Below the pieces are notes generated by a model that was not told where the DNA came from, did not search any database, and saw only the letters and a program-made list of their open reading frames with translations. A stretch of 64,000 nt of DNA from positions 115,433-179,432 of the forward strand of contig QKWP01000612.1 in NCBI GenBank assembly GCA_003550325.1. The letters are read 5' to 3'. This stretch comes from Gigaspora rosea (Eukaryota > Glomeromycota > Glomeromycetes > Diversisporales > Gigasporaceae). Position 1 is the first letter of the stretch. Each line of letters opens with the position of its first letter. Below are positions 46,935-58,031 of the stretch, one piece after another. Position numbers and translations under genes: made by a program.

Positions 46935-47343
46935 ATGGATTCTGAAGATGATTTATTTGATACAATTAGTGAAACTATAGAATCTGATGAGGTTGCAACT
47001 TCATCAAGTATTATTGATATACAAAATGATTCAGAGGATGAGTTTATAGCTCCATCTAATAATTTTGGTATACATTGGACAGGCTTTTTACATTCTAAAC
47101 AAGTAAAGAATACTAAATCACATCGATATAATGCAAAGTGTTTACACTATAACAAGATATTTAAGGCATGAAAAGAAACTATGATTAATTATATAATAAA
47201 TGCATATCAAAAAATATTAGCAAAAAAAAAGCTTCTTATATACATAAAATTAAAAAAAATCTAAATATGATTGAGTCTTATCCAAACAAAGATACTGATG
47301 TCTTCAAAAAAATGTAGAGTTGATTTAACAGATTTTTTTAATA

Positions 47344-47659
47344 CTGTATATTCCCGAAAATAAGCAACCCCCTAAAATAAGCAACCCCCTGTTTTTTTTC
47401 AAAAATCTCAAAAAACGCGTTAGCAGTTGCTACATATAAAATTTTTTTTTACTAAGTAAACTTCAAAAAATCGATTAAGTAAACTTGTTCAGCACATAAA
47501 AATACACTTACAATAAAAATTTGGTGTCATTTTGACAACTTTTTATTAGTACGTTTTTCAATTTTTTCAAAAAACTCAATATTTCAAAAATAAGCAATCC
47601 CTTGTTTTTTCATGTAATTTTTTGCCCAAAAAAGGTTGCTTATTTTCGGGAATATACAG
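47344..47659. mobile_element. TA-flanked MITE, CTGTATATTCCCG type
   Basis: CTGTATATTCCCGAAAATAA and its exact complement, bordered by TA (47342-47343 and 47660-47661). AAAATAAGCAACCCCC words are repeated. Inserted in hAT-2. About 316 bp. Confidence 0.85.
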
Positions 47660-47814
47660 TAAGCGATTTCACCTAAAAACTGATAAGCTTTATATATTAC
47701 TATTAAAGTCATTAATTTATGGTAATATTCCATTCTGATTTGTTTAAAATCTGTATTTTGCTCTATTTTTAAAAAAAACTACATTCTAGTTATAATTTGC
47801 TATCAAAATTAGTG

Positions 47815-48942
47815 TAGAGTTTAGATCCAGGTTGTAGTAAACCGAGTTACCCGTGTCAAAACGGTTCACCTGGGTCAAGGTTTTACAACCCGGGTCAAAA
47901 TCGGGTTTAAGATCATAGAAGGGCATTCATTTGATTGGTTAAGTTTTATAGGTATATCTATGATGTCCGTGATAATTTTACACTATATAATAAGTAGCTG
48001 CGCAATGTAGTTGCGCGAAACCAGGAACAGGGAAGTCAGTATGTTATGATGCCGGATAGTATGTGCAGATAGAATTATCTAATATATTTTTTCTAAATGC
48101 CCATTAGATTTTGTTTATATAACTATTGTAACCATCCGGATAGTTTATTGTAGTCAAATTTTGATTTGCAATCGGGTTAAGGCGTATATGTTCAGTGCCA
48201 ATTTCATATTTTTATTTTATAAAATTAATATATGCAAATTATATGAAGTCACGAATTATTTGGATCCGAGTTAGAATATCACTTAATTTGTCTGATTATT
48301 TATGCAATCAATTTAAGAGTTAGTTTACGAAACAATGTAGAGAGGGCATCGATAAGGTATTAATTTTAAGGTTATCTAATGTGAGAACAATAATAATAGT
48401 TTTTAAGGGCAATGAGATGTTAGTAAAATTAACAAATGCAATATCAATAAATTATTTTGTAGTGATGAATAAGATTAATCCGAGTATAACGATAAGAGTA
48501 ATGAGGTTTAATAACGTAACTTCGTCATAAAGGCTTTGAAAAATCAATTATGCTAAAATAATTGAGAAAAATAGAGCTATTTGCTCTAGACATCCGAAAG
48601 CCCACAAGACCTTCTTTACTATTAATTAAATATAAATAACCCGTCACTATCTAATTACTATTCTGATCATAAGATCTTAAAAATTAATTCTTATATGGTA
48701 CCGCATATAGTTTTTATTGTTGCATAGTTGACCGAACACTCCAATTTTTCGCACGCACGGTAATTATTATTGGCATCACACTTTGATCTTGTGATCTGTT
48801 CACCCAATAATCCACAGTTTGAAGAGGTTCACTTTCTCTCGACTCCAGAACCCTTATATGCAACCCGTTTTTACCTGGGTTACCCGATTTCAAATTACAC
48901 GGGTAACCCGGGTGACAATTTTGCATCCGGGTCTAACCTCTA
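47815..48942. mobile_element. hAT-like element, TAGAG ends, ACCCGGGT words
   Basis: TAGAGTTTAGATCCAGGTTG on the left and CCGGGTCTAACCTCTA on the right. 8-bp flanks AATTAGTG (47807-47814) and GATTAGTG (48943-48950). Words of the ACCCGGGT type at 47845-47910 and 48865-48930. Own length 1128 bp, no transposase. Inserted in hAT-2. Confidence 0.85.
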
Positions 48943-48957
48943 GATTAGTGAAGCCAC

Positions 48958-49180
48958 TAAAATTGATTTTTAAAAAAGGCCTATTTCGTCTTCATTAGAG
49001 AAAATTAAAATTTTTTATAAGGAAGAGCAAATAAAATTTATATAGATATGTTTCTAATTTTGTCTATTCAAAAATAGAATCAAATAATTTCGTCTTTCAA
49101 GTAAAATAGGTCAAAAACAATTTCGTTTTCAAATTTTAATTTCAGGTTTTAGAACCTGAAATGCTTTCATCTTTATATAT
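48958..49180. repeat. Dispersed repeat with CCTGAAAT words, copy 2
   Basis: TATAAGGAAGAGCAAATAAA and the TTAGAACCTGAAATGC end correspond to the complement of 18430-18655. Confidence 0.5.
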
Positions 49181-50639
49181 AATCAAAATATACATTAATG
49201 TACAAAATAATGCAAGCTGAGTATGCAAGTATATTGTCAGAATAATTGATCATCTTGAAAAGCTCGATAATTTGACTCTTTCTCTTGATTGATGGACTAA
49301 TGTATCAGGAAGTTCGGTATATTCATGTTTCTTAAAAATTTGATAATATTAGTGAAGTTATTAATATAGAAGACTTTTCTATTAGTCAATATATGGCAAA
49401 TAATTTGTTAATAGCTCTTGAAGCTTCATTGAAAAATATTAGTATGGATTTTGACAAGATTATTGCACTAGTTACAGATAGTCCTTTAGTTATGATACAA
49501 CTTTAAAAAAATGTTTTAGAAAATATCTGCATGTAATTGGCATTTGATATTGTTGCACATTTTTAATCTAATTTCAAAAGGAATTTTATCTTATCAGCTT
49601 ATAAAAAGTTAATTAAAAAAATTTAATGCTAGTAAATTTTTTTAAAAACTCAACTTATTGGAATACAAACCTAAAACAATGGGCTATAGATAATAAAATT
49701 AGCCATAATTTACAAACCTATTGTGAAACCCATTAGTATTCTTTTACAAAAGTTTGTCTTTCTGTTCAAAATTATAAGAAAGGTTTTAAAGCTTGTCTTG
49801 AATTTAACAATTGATTTTCTAATGAATGCAAAACAAATTCCAAACTTATTAAGTAACTATTTTAATATTCAATTACCTTTTAACTCAATTAGAACAGTGT
49901 CATTAATCACCTGATTATTTTTTATCAGAGGCCTACTCCCTCTCTCTTTCTTAACACAGGTCAAAATCCAATATATCGGGTACCTATCGGGTACCATATT
50001 ACTATAATTGAAAAATATATAAAATACTACATATCGGTGACCTATCATACATATATTGTATAGTTTGAATATATCAGATACCCGATTTGTATATGTAATA
50101 AAAATAATTTTTAAATCTATATATATTATAATTCTAAATCATTGTTTACAATGCATATATTCTATATATTCAAAAAAATTTATCCTTAAAAATTAATTTT
50201 TACTATTTAAAATTTTTTTTAATTTGAAATATATCGGGTACCCGATAAATACAGTATTAACTAGCGATAGATAACGGATTGCATCTATAGCGCATATATG
50301 CAATGGTGGGAATAAAAGTAAATTTTCGGTTATTCTTATAGTAAGACCGGAGTATTTATTTCCACCATATTTTATTCCTCCTGGTTTAGCGCGACTGCAT
50401 TACGCAGCTACTATATACAACAATATATTATTATTATTATTTTTAAATTTATTTAATCGTTTAATTTTTTATTTTAATTGTTTTTTAATTTTTTTTAATT
50501 TTTAAATTTTTATATAGTGTTACATTTGTTTTTTTTTATTCCAACTTATCTCTTAATCTGCCTTTGCTATCATAATGATAATGGAAATCCTTCTTTTGTT
50601 CTTGGTAATTTTTCATTAGATAATTTTTTTTTTTTTTTT

Positions 50640-51134
50640 NNNNNNNNNNNNNNNNNNNNNNNNNNNNNNNNNNNNNNNNNNNNNNNNNNNNNNNNNNNNN
50701 NNNNNNNNNNNNNNNNNNNNNNNNNNNNNNNNNNNNNNNNNNNNNNNNNNNNNNNNNNNNNNNNNNNNNNNNNNNNNNNNNNNNNNNNNNNNNNNNNNNN
50801 NNNNNNNNNNNNNNNNNNNNNNNNNNNNNNNNNNNNNNNNNNNNNNNNNNNNNNNNNNNNNNNNNNNNNNNNNNNNNNNNNNNNNNNNNNNNNNNNNNNN
50901 NNNNNNNNNNNNNNNNNNNNNNNNNNNNNNNNNNNNNNNNNNNNNNNNNNNNNNNNNNNNNNNNNNNNNNNNNNNNNNNNNNNNNNNNNNNNNNNNNNNN
51001 NNNNNNNNNNNNNNNNNNNNNNNNNNNNNNNNNNNNNNNNNNNNNNNNNNNNNNNNNNNNNNNNNNNNNNNNNNNNNNNNNNNNNNNNNNNNNNNNNNNN
51101 NNNNNNNNNNNNNNNNNNNNNNNNNNNNNNNNNN
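50640..51134. other. Assembly gap (495 N)
   Basis: Run of N between T-rich low-complexity flanks. The ORF drawn across it is meaningless. Confidence 0.99.
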
Positions 51135-51412
51135 TATTTTTTTAGGGTTTTTTTTTTATTTTTTTTTTTTATTTTTTATTTTTTTTTTTATATATAATTA
51201 TTATTTTTTTTTAGCAATTTTTATTTTTTTTATATAATTAATTATTTTTAATTATTTTTAATTATTTTTTTTGTATATTTTTTTTATATTTAGGTGACAC
51301 AAATAAAATTTACTGGTTTTCATATCCGGCCGGGTCGAAAAATTGCAAAATCCCAAATTTTTTATGCCGCAGTAAGTAGATAGCCAATCAAATAATGCCA
51401 TTTTTATAACAT

Positions 51413-51650
51413 ATAACTGATAAAGAACAGTACTAGAAAGATAAGTTTCTGATTACTCAAATAAAGGTCTCTTCAGCATTACACTGCCATTACACTAGCT
51501 TACTTCCTTTAGTTTTCTTAAGTAAAATCGAAGGGAACTTCTTTACATGTTTCTTTTATTGAAGTCAAATTCATTCGTTTATATACATTTGAATTTAATA
51601 TATGACATGTTAACATGTTTGACATGTTAATGTGTTGTTTAACACACGCT
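51413..51650. repeat. Dispersed repeat, inverse copy at 61330-61620
   Basis: AGGTCTCTTCAGCATTACAC, CACTAGCTTACTTCC and AAGTCAAATTCATTC match the complement of 61330-61620. The right end carries ACATGTTAACATGTT words. Confidence 0.55.
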
Positions 51651-52039
51651 ATGTGCTATTTAACAATGGTACTACTAAGCCTAACACATTGACATGCTAT
51701 CTATATTTGTACATTATGCATAAGTCTAATAATACTCTAATATATGCGAGTTATGCCTTGTTTTTACCTATTTTATACATAGTTTTACCTGGACCATCTT
51801 TTCCGGATTCACCCCATTTTACCAACACCCATTTAATCTAAAAGACCATTTAATCGACATCACGCGGTAACAATATAATATTAATATATATAAGCAACTA
51901 ATAAAATGCTAAACCCTATATAATGTTGGTTAAATAGATTGTAGATAAAATGGGTGTCGAAAAAATGCGATCCACCATCTATTTTGAGTTATCAATTTAT
52001 GCATTTGCATAAATTTTTCTCATTTATGCTGTAAATCCT

Positions 52040-52690
52040 TATGTATAACAACTTACAAACCATTTAAGAGTTTTCTGGAGCTATACAACCATAATATTGG
52101 ATTAAAGAAAGGAAAAGCCTTAGCTCTAACTTTGATTATAAATTTTGAATCATAAGAAAAAAAAGCATTAAAGATACACTTTCAAGAATGCTGCACTGAT
52201 TTCTTTGAATCTTTGATAGTACCGTAAATCACCAGATACAAGACCCCCATGATAGTAGACCCACCAACCGGGTGCGAATCAAAGGATCTATATTAATAAA
52301 ACCTAGATTTTTTCAAATATCCAGACTACTTATTATAAATGCAAAATGTGCATTCTCTTCAAAGTTTTCTTCTTAGGATTTCGATGATTTATAAGGCGCA
52401 CAATATGAACAGCAACATGAACACTCGGCTGCATACCAGACCCAGGGCTATTATGGGTTTAAAATAAGAGACCCGGGTCTTGTATCCGGCAATTTACGGT
52501 AATCTTAGATGATATATTAACACTTGCACTTTGCAAGAACACTTAGCTAACTTCTTTGAATCTTGAACGATCTATGTAGAGGTTAGAGAATAAAAAAGCA
52601 TCTTAATGCACTTCATAAGAATATCACACTATATTTGAACCTTGGACGAAAAGAAAAAAGTAATAGTAGCCTTATTTTTTGTGCGAATCT
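52040..52690 (+). pseudogene. Decayed LRR_RI-type gene fragment
   Basis: Short runs in several frames match the repeat of the intact gene at 20585-22072: GLKKGKALALTLI near 52113, then NAALISLNL-like text near 52190, ALCKNT-LTSLNL near 52525, and NALHKNITLYLNLG near 52600. Stops and shifts separate them. The TA-flanked MITE at 52222-52499 splits it. No F-box was found upstream. The family call rests on these motifs only. Confidence 0.55.
52222..52499. mobile_element. TA-flanked MITE, CCGTAAATC type
   Basis: CCGTAAATCACCAGATACAA and its near-complement TTGTATCCGGCAATTTACGG, each bordered by TA. AAGACCC / GACCCGGGTCTT words inside both ends. About 278 bp. Confidence 0.82.
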
Positions 52691-52699
52691 AGTTAACAA

Positions 52700-54068
52700 A
52701 CCAAAAAATCTACGAGTTAGAGTGAAGGAGTTAATTGAGAGAGAATAATGCAAATAATGTAATTGAATGTAATCTAAAAGGGCAAAGAAACTCACACTAA
52801 TTAATAAACATAGGTAAAGGTGAAAATCAATTCACACGCCTCCTGACACATAATACAAAGGAACCCACCTTTGGGTATAGCTAGTATTGCAAACGATACT
52901 GAGTTGGACTTACATTATGCAACTACTGTTTAGCCCCATGACAAGAAAAAAACCTAGGTAGGGCGAAAGTCCTACTCATTGATTTATATTGTGAAGGCAT
53001 TTAGACTGTGGAAAGTTGTTGTGGCAATTATCGTTGGCTGACATTGAAGATCAAAAGAAAGAACATTGTTAGTGACTATAAACCAAGGGAAAAAATGTAT
53101 AAACGGAAAAATGAACATCCTAAAACTTGAAAAAAGAAAATGTAAAGTGCAGAACGATTAAAGTCATTGGTAAAAGAGACGATAGATGCAAAGTCGAGAT
53201 CGTGAAAGGTTTAAGTGTTTGTGTTATATATCGACATCAATGGCATTTGACTCGACGTTGTCCATTGTAAATACAACCTGTAATATAACGAAGGAGAAAG
53301 ATCAGAAAGCGCATTGAAAAAAGGTTCATCATAAGAAAAAAAAGAAGATACGGATCTGAGCAGTGAAGTTTGAGACGTATGATTTCCTTAGGGGAACAAT
53401 TTGAGAGCAAAAGAAAAGTATGAGTGACCAAGGTAATCAGGTAATCTGAATATAAATGAAAGAAATACAAACCAGGTTAGGGTTTGCATAACCGTGTTGC
53501 GCAGCTAATTATTAATAAAAAATAGAAATCAAGCAAATTTATTAGAGGAATTTGCTTGATTTCTATTGATGTCACTAGTTAGTCAATGTCAAAATCGATG
53601 ATACGAATGAACAAAACTAATTTATTACATTTACTTAAAATTTTATTATATTTATTAGCTGTATTTTATAAGTAAAAAATGTTTATTATAACTTTTTCTA
53701 CTAAATAAATGATATAACTCATTTTTGAAAAAAATGTCGATTTGCTTGATTTCTATTGACATCAGCCCCATATATTTCCACTATGTAAATCCCGATGAAT
53801 GCATAAGATCATAAGAATGAATTACCTAAAGATCTAATACAATGACAATGCATTGCAATAGATTTAATTTATCTTTTCAATCTATTTTCGAAATAGTATG
53901 TAAATTTGACTGTGCATAATAATCTTTAGATATACTGATTGTTAAGTCTAATAGCTTTTAACTATTCATTAAAAGATTTATATTAAAAGTATTAAAATTA
54001 CAAAACTAATAATAAAGATTACCTCCTTTATAAATTCTCTGTGATAATTATTTGATTCATGGAGCAAT
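52700..54068. other. Mixed intergenic sequence with GAAATCAAGCAAA hairpins
   Basis: No gene recognised. ATAGAAATCAAGCAAATT and AATTTGCTTGATTTCTAT form a hairpin at 53521-53568, and a third copy lies at 53742-53760 followed by GACATCA, so a small MITE is likely but its ends are unclear. Confidence 0.4.
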
Positions 54069-54259
54069 TTAGGCGCAACAGTTCTGTTTAAAGTTTACTT
54101 TTATCAAGCCATTCTGCTGCGTATACAATTGCAAATCCATCTCTTCAATAAGTGCTTTTCTTAGTTTATTGGCATGAGTTATATATACTTGTGCGAATGA
54201 ACTATTTTCATAAAAAGCAAAACTGAATTTAGCTTTATTTCGTTAACTGATTCTGACAT
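54069..54259 (-). pseudogene. Unrecognised small coding remnant
   Basis: ATG at 54259 gives MSESVNEI. With one base shift near 54235 the frame stays open to TAA at 54069, reading AKFSFAFYENSSFAQVYITH, LRKALIEEMDLQLYTQQNG and VNFKQNCCA. Total about 63 codons. The composition looks protein-like. I do not recognise the family. Confidence 0.35.
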
Positions 54260-54494
54260 TTTTTAGTCAAATGGTTTTAATTGATCAAAATCTATTTTTA
54301 TTACTGTATTAAAAATAGATTTGATTATCCGAAATCAAAAACTTGAAAATCGAATTTTTACTCGATTGACTAATTTGGCTATTACTTATAAAATTTTTTA
54401 CATATATAAAAAAACCTCTGGGCAGCCGGGTTAAAAATTTTTGAAATGTTATATAAACCAGTAAATATTATTTGTATCGCCTTATATTAATTTT

Positions 54495-55490
54495 TTTTAA
54501 TTTATAACATTTTTTTATTTTTTTTATTATTAATTATTATTTTTATTTTTCACGATAGATCTAGATTAGATCTTCGCGTGATCTTTTTTTTATTTATATC
54601 TTTTTTTTATTTATATACGTAATTAATTTGTATTATTATTTATTTTTGTTATTTATATCTTTTTTTTTAATTTATCCCGTTACACTTGTTAGTACTTCGT
54701 TAGCGTCATCCAACCTTTCTTCGTCGTTGGTGCTGTCCATTTTGGAGCAATGGTTTCGGGTTTCGTTTTTTAAGTTGTTAGAAGGTGCTTCGTCGTTGGT
54801 GTCGACCATTTCGGTATATTATTCATTGCTAGCACCATTAGTTTTTTTTTCGTTATATTTTTGCTAATGTGCCCTATTTCTAAATACTACTTTAAGTTTT
54901 TCTCTTTTTAGGTTCTTCGAGTGATTCGTGATTGCCAGTGTTGCCGATTTCAATGTAGCTTCAAGTGCATTTCAAGATTTTGCTTTGGGTTGGCTGATTT
55001 TGTACGCGTTTCAGGTTTCTTGCCATATATTTCGTTTTGGAAGCCCCTGTCAGTTTTCTTGGATGCTCTCTGTTTGAGTTCATGGTGTTCTTTGTTCGAG
55101 TTCGTGGTGTTCTCTGTTTGAGTTCGTGGTGCTTTCTGTTCGAGTTCGTAGTACTCTCTGTTTGAGTTCGTGGTTGCCTCAGGTGTCTTGTCGCCGATTT
55201 TGATGTTGCTTTAGTGCATTTTGGGGTGTTTTGTAGATTTTACCTTGGGTACTTTGTTAATTTTCTTGGGCATTTTCGTGTAGCTTTATAGTTGCTTTAG
55301 TTGTTTTGTCACCGATTTGTTAAATTTTCTTTTTTTTAGTAATCATGGTCATTGGGTTTTCTGCCTTTGTTAGTATTGTATTATTACTAGTGTTTCATTA
55401 GTTATTTGCTATAGGATTGTATATTTTCCAAATTGTAACCGATTTGTTAGAGAATTGTTTATAATAAATAAATAAAAAAAATTAAAATTT
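54495..55490 (+). mobile_element. Candidate retroposon with T/G-rich body and A-rich tail
   Basis: The block is T/G-rich and non-coding and ends in AATAAATAAATAAAAAAAATT. Flanks GCCTTATATTAATT (about 54480) and GCTTTATATTATTG (about 55500) could be an imperfect target duplication. It has a tandem of about five 22-bp units (GTTCTCTGTTTGAGTTCGTG) at 55065-55170. Could be the 3' end of a LINE or a SINE-like element; no reverse transcriptase is visible. Confidence 0.35.
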
Positions 55491-55710
55491 TTATTAAATT
55501 GCTTTATATTATTGTTATGGCAAAGTGATAATTCGGTGATTGTAAAAAATATATGAATATTTGAATTTATTCTTTCTTGATGTTACTTTATATCAGGTAC
55601 AAATTGAGTACATGATGTATTACAGAATTTATATATACGATATATATATGGCATGTGTACAGCATATGTACAATATGTGCACTATATGTGTCCAATATGT
55701 GTCCGATATG

Positions 55711-55972
55711 TATAGATGGGGGTGAAATTACCCTTTATAATAAGAAGTTTTTGTTGAAATTGTTGAAATTACTTAATGGTGAAATTGGTGAAATTAGTTT
55801 TTCAATATTAAAAATTAGTTTAAATTATATCAAAAATTAATTAAAACTAAGCTAAACTAAATACAATAATTGTTTTAGGTTTAATTTGTAATTATATTAA
55901 AAATGTTGAAATTATTGTTGAAATTATTGTTGAAATTAAAAAAATTGAAAATTAATTTCACCCCCAACTATA
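55711..55972. mobile_element. hAT-like MITE with TTGAAATT words
   Basis: TATAGATGGGGGTGAAATTA and its complement with one mismatch, with a perfect 8-bp duplication CCGATATG (55703-55710 and 55973-55980). The word TTGAAATT/GGTGAAATT is repeated near both ends. About 262 bp. Confidence 0.9.
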
Positions 55973-56644
55973 CCGATATGCGACATGAGTCGGGTACATA
56001 TCTGGTATGTGTATAAATATATCTTACACATATTGGTGACATATCATCTACATATACTATACATATCGGGTACCTGATATTATACCGATGTGTACAATTT
56101 TGACCTGTATAATATATATATAGTCAGGTTCTTATATATAATTTCAACTTTTTTTACCCCCTCCCTCCTAAAAAATCACCTGATTTTTGTCACTCCTCTT
56201 ACAGTATTAGAACTACATTTATATTGAAATATCTTTTTTATCAAGCTAGGGCTTTAAAACTCTTAGTATTTAAATATTTGCAATTTGCCCTCATGCTTCT
56301 AGAATTGAACAACTTTTTTATCTATGGGTTTAACTAAAACAAAATTACAAAACTGACTATCTATTCTAATCTTAAAAATAATTTTACAAATAAAATTTGG
56401 TTTAGCAAAAGAAATTAGTAAAAAAAGACCAAGATAATCAGGCATTAAACAATAATAGTAATAGTGATAACACCAACTCTATGGAACTAGAAGACTATAA
56501 TGAGATATTTTTTTCAGTTTCTAATACTAATAATATTGAGTTAGAAACTAATTAATTTGAAAAAATTTATACAGAAGTTGAACAAAATTTATCAAATTCA
56601 TTTTTGGAACAACTTTTTAATTTTGATATTAAAGAATTAATATT

Positions 56645-57620
56645 AGAATTAGTGTGGTGTTCATATAAACTAGTAATTCTAGGTTTGGGTTCAGATTTGG
56701 TCTGGTCCAGACCAGACTCAAACTCTAAATTTTATTATTAAAACTTTATACTAAACTCAACCTCAATTATAAGTTAGTCCAAATTTTGCAAATTAGTTTG
56801 AGTTTGAATAAAACTATGTGTATTTTTTGATACTGAACAAGTTTAGTTAGAGTGAGAAGTATAAATTAGTTAGTAAAATTTAGAGAATCATAGCATTTTG
56901 TATAATTTTATTAATAAAATTATACAAATTTCTATGATTCTCTAAATTTTACTAATTGATCATAACTTCTTGCACTAAGTAAACTTGTTAAGTACCAAAA
57001 AAATACATCTAATCGGCATATTTTATTTTACTTTTCTTAAAATTTGAAGAAAAGGTGCTTAATTTTGGAAATTTTCATCAAAAATTCAAAATTAAGCATC
57101 TTTAACACAAATTTTAAGGAAAATAAAAAAATACTAATATGATGTATTTTTCAGTGCTAAACAAGTTTACTTAGATCAAGAAGTTATGATCAATTAGTAA
57201 AATTTAGAAAATCATAGCATTTTGTATAATTTTATTAATAAAATTATACAAATTTCTAAGATTCTCTAAATTTTACTAATTAATTATAATCTTGATCTAA
57301 GTAAACTTGCTAAACACAAAAAAACACATCAATTCAGTATGATTTATTTTATTTTCCTTAAAATTTGTATCAAAGATGCTTAGTTTTGAATTTTTGATGA
57401 AAATTTCAAAAATTAAGCATCTTTTTTTCAAATTTTAAGAAAAGTAAAATAAAATATGCCGATTTGATGTGTTTTTTGGTGCTTAACAAGTTTACTTAGT
57501 GCAAGAAGTTATGATCAATTAGTAAAATTTAGAGAATCATAGAAATTTGTATAATTTTATTAATAAAATTATACAAATTTCTATGATTCTCTAAATTTTA
57601 CTAATTGATTCTAACTTTGT
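56645..57620. repeat. Complex palindromic repeat block
   Basis: Alternating copies of a ~150-bp unit with TTTACTAATTGATCATAACT, AAACTTGTTAAG and AATTAAGCATCTTT, joined through the palindrome TATAATTTTATTAATAAAAT (about 56905, 57230, 57560). Upstream, 56690-56740 has GGTCTGGTCCAGACCAGAC words. Confidence 0.7.
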
Positions 57621-57639
57621 GATTTAGGTAAACATATGC

Positions 57640-57845
57640 ATATATTATGAACCTGAACATATTTATGAACCTTGAACTGAACCTGAACTGAACTTTTTTT
57701 AAGTTCAGGTTCAGGTTCATATTCAATAATTTTAAGTTCAGGTTCAGTTCAGTATTGAACTTTTAGAGCAGGTTCAGGTTCAGGTTCAGGTTTATTGAAC
57801 CTGAACCTGAACCTCTATTGAACTGAACTGAACTTCAGAACCCTA
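57640..57845. repeat. GAACCTGAACC word array (probable hAT-like MITE)
   Basis: AGGTTCAGGTTCAGGTT and its complement alternate across the block, which ends AGAACCCTA, like the GGAACCCTA end of 9442-9717. The left end and duplication are unclear. Confidence 0.6.
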
Positions 57846-58031
57846 ATATAAATATACAGATTTTAAAAAAATTTTTATATAGTAGAGTGGAGTCAAGCAC
57901 TACTATGAGAAAGTATATAACGTTATTTATGAATGCTCCTAATCATTAGGTAAATCTTGGTGTACAGAAATTACATAATTTATATTACTATATATATTTA
58001 TATAACTTATATCAATATGTATATTAATTAT

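Larger units (their letters stand above)
51288..54483. repeat. Inverted pair of ~60-bp arms inside the 6-kb insertion
   Basis: ACAAATAAAATTTACTGGTT with GGCCGGGT at 51298-51340 is complementary to ACCCGGC...AACCAGTAAATATTATTTGT at 54424-54475. They may be the ends of another element of about 3.2 kb that carries the LRR remnant. Confidence 0.5.
49956..56108. mobile_element. 6.15-kb insertion with ACAGGTCAAAAT ends
   Basis: ACAGGTCAAAATCC on the left and ATTTTGACCTGT on the right are inverted; the word ATATCGGGTACC and its complement repeat near both ends (49970-50240 and 55980-56090). It holds the N gap, an LRR remnant, other small elements and a T/G-rich retroposon-like block. It could be one element or several; the duplication of its target could not be fixed. 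Confidence 0.6.
49896..56205. mobile_element. Short MITE in hAT-2, itself split by a 6-kb insertion
   Basis: The outer halves (AGTGTCATTAATCACCTGAT at 49896 and CCTGATTTTTGTCACTCC near 56179) match the intact copy at 5990-6145. A perfect 8-bp duplication ATTAGAAC flanks the whole (49888-49895 and 56206-56213). The 49956-56108 element sits in its middle. Confidence 0.8.
46935..56640 (+). pseudogene. hAT transposase pseudogene shattered over ~9.7 kb (hAT-2)
   Basis: The N-terminus at 46935-47171 is acidic and carries HWTGFLHSK and the start of a BED finger (RYNAKCLHYNKIFKA). Catalytic text lies at 49230-49500 (LTLSLD-stop-WTNVSGSSV; ALVTDSP). The middle part (STYWNTNLKQWAIDNKISHN, then QTYCET) is at 49650-49730. 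The last open block is 49723-49895. The C-terminal dimerisation text resumes at 56214 with QARALKLLVFK, then FLSMGLTKTKLQN-stop-LS. Insertions: 47344-47659, 47815-48942, 48958-49180 and 49896-56205; removing the last with one duplication restores the frame. hAT-1 is a different lineage by its N-terminus and dimerisation text. Certainly inactive. Confidence 0.8.

Noticed and set aside
50517..51197. 226-codon ORF
   Set aside because: It runs through 495 N bases and poly-T flanks.
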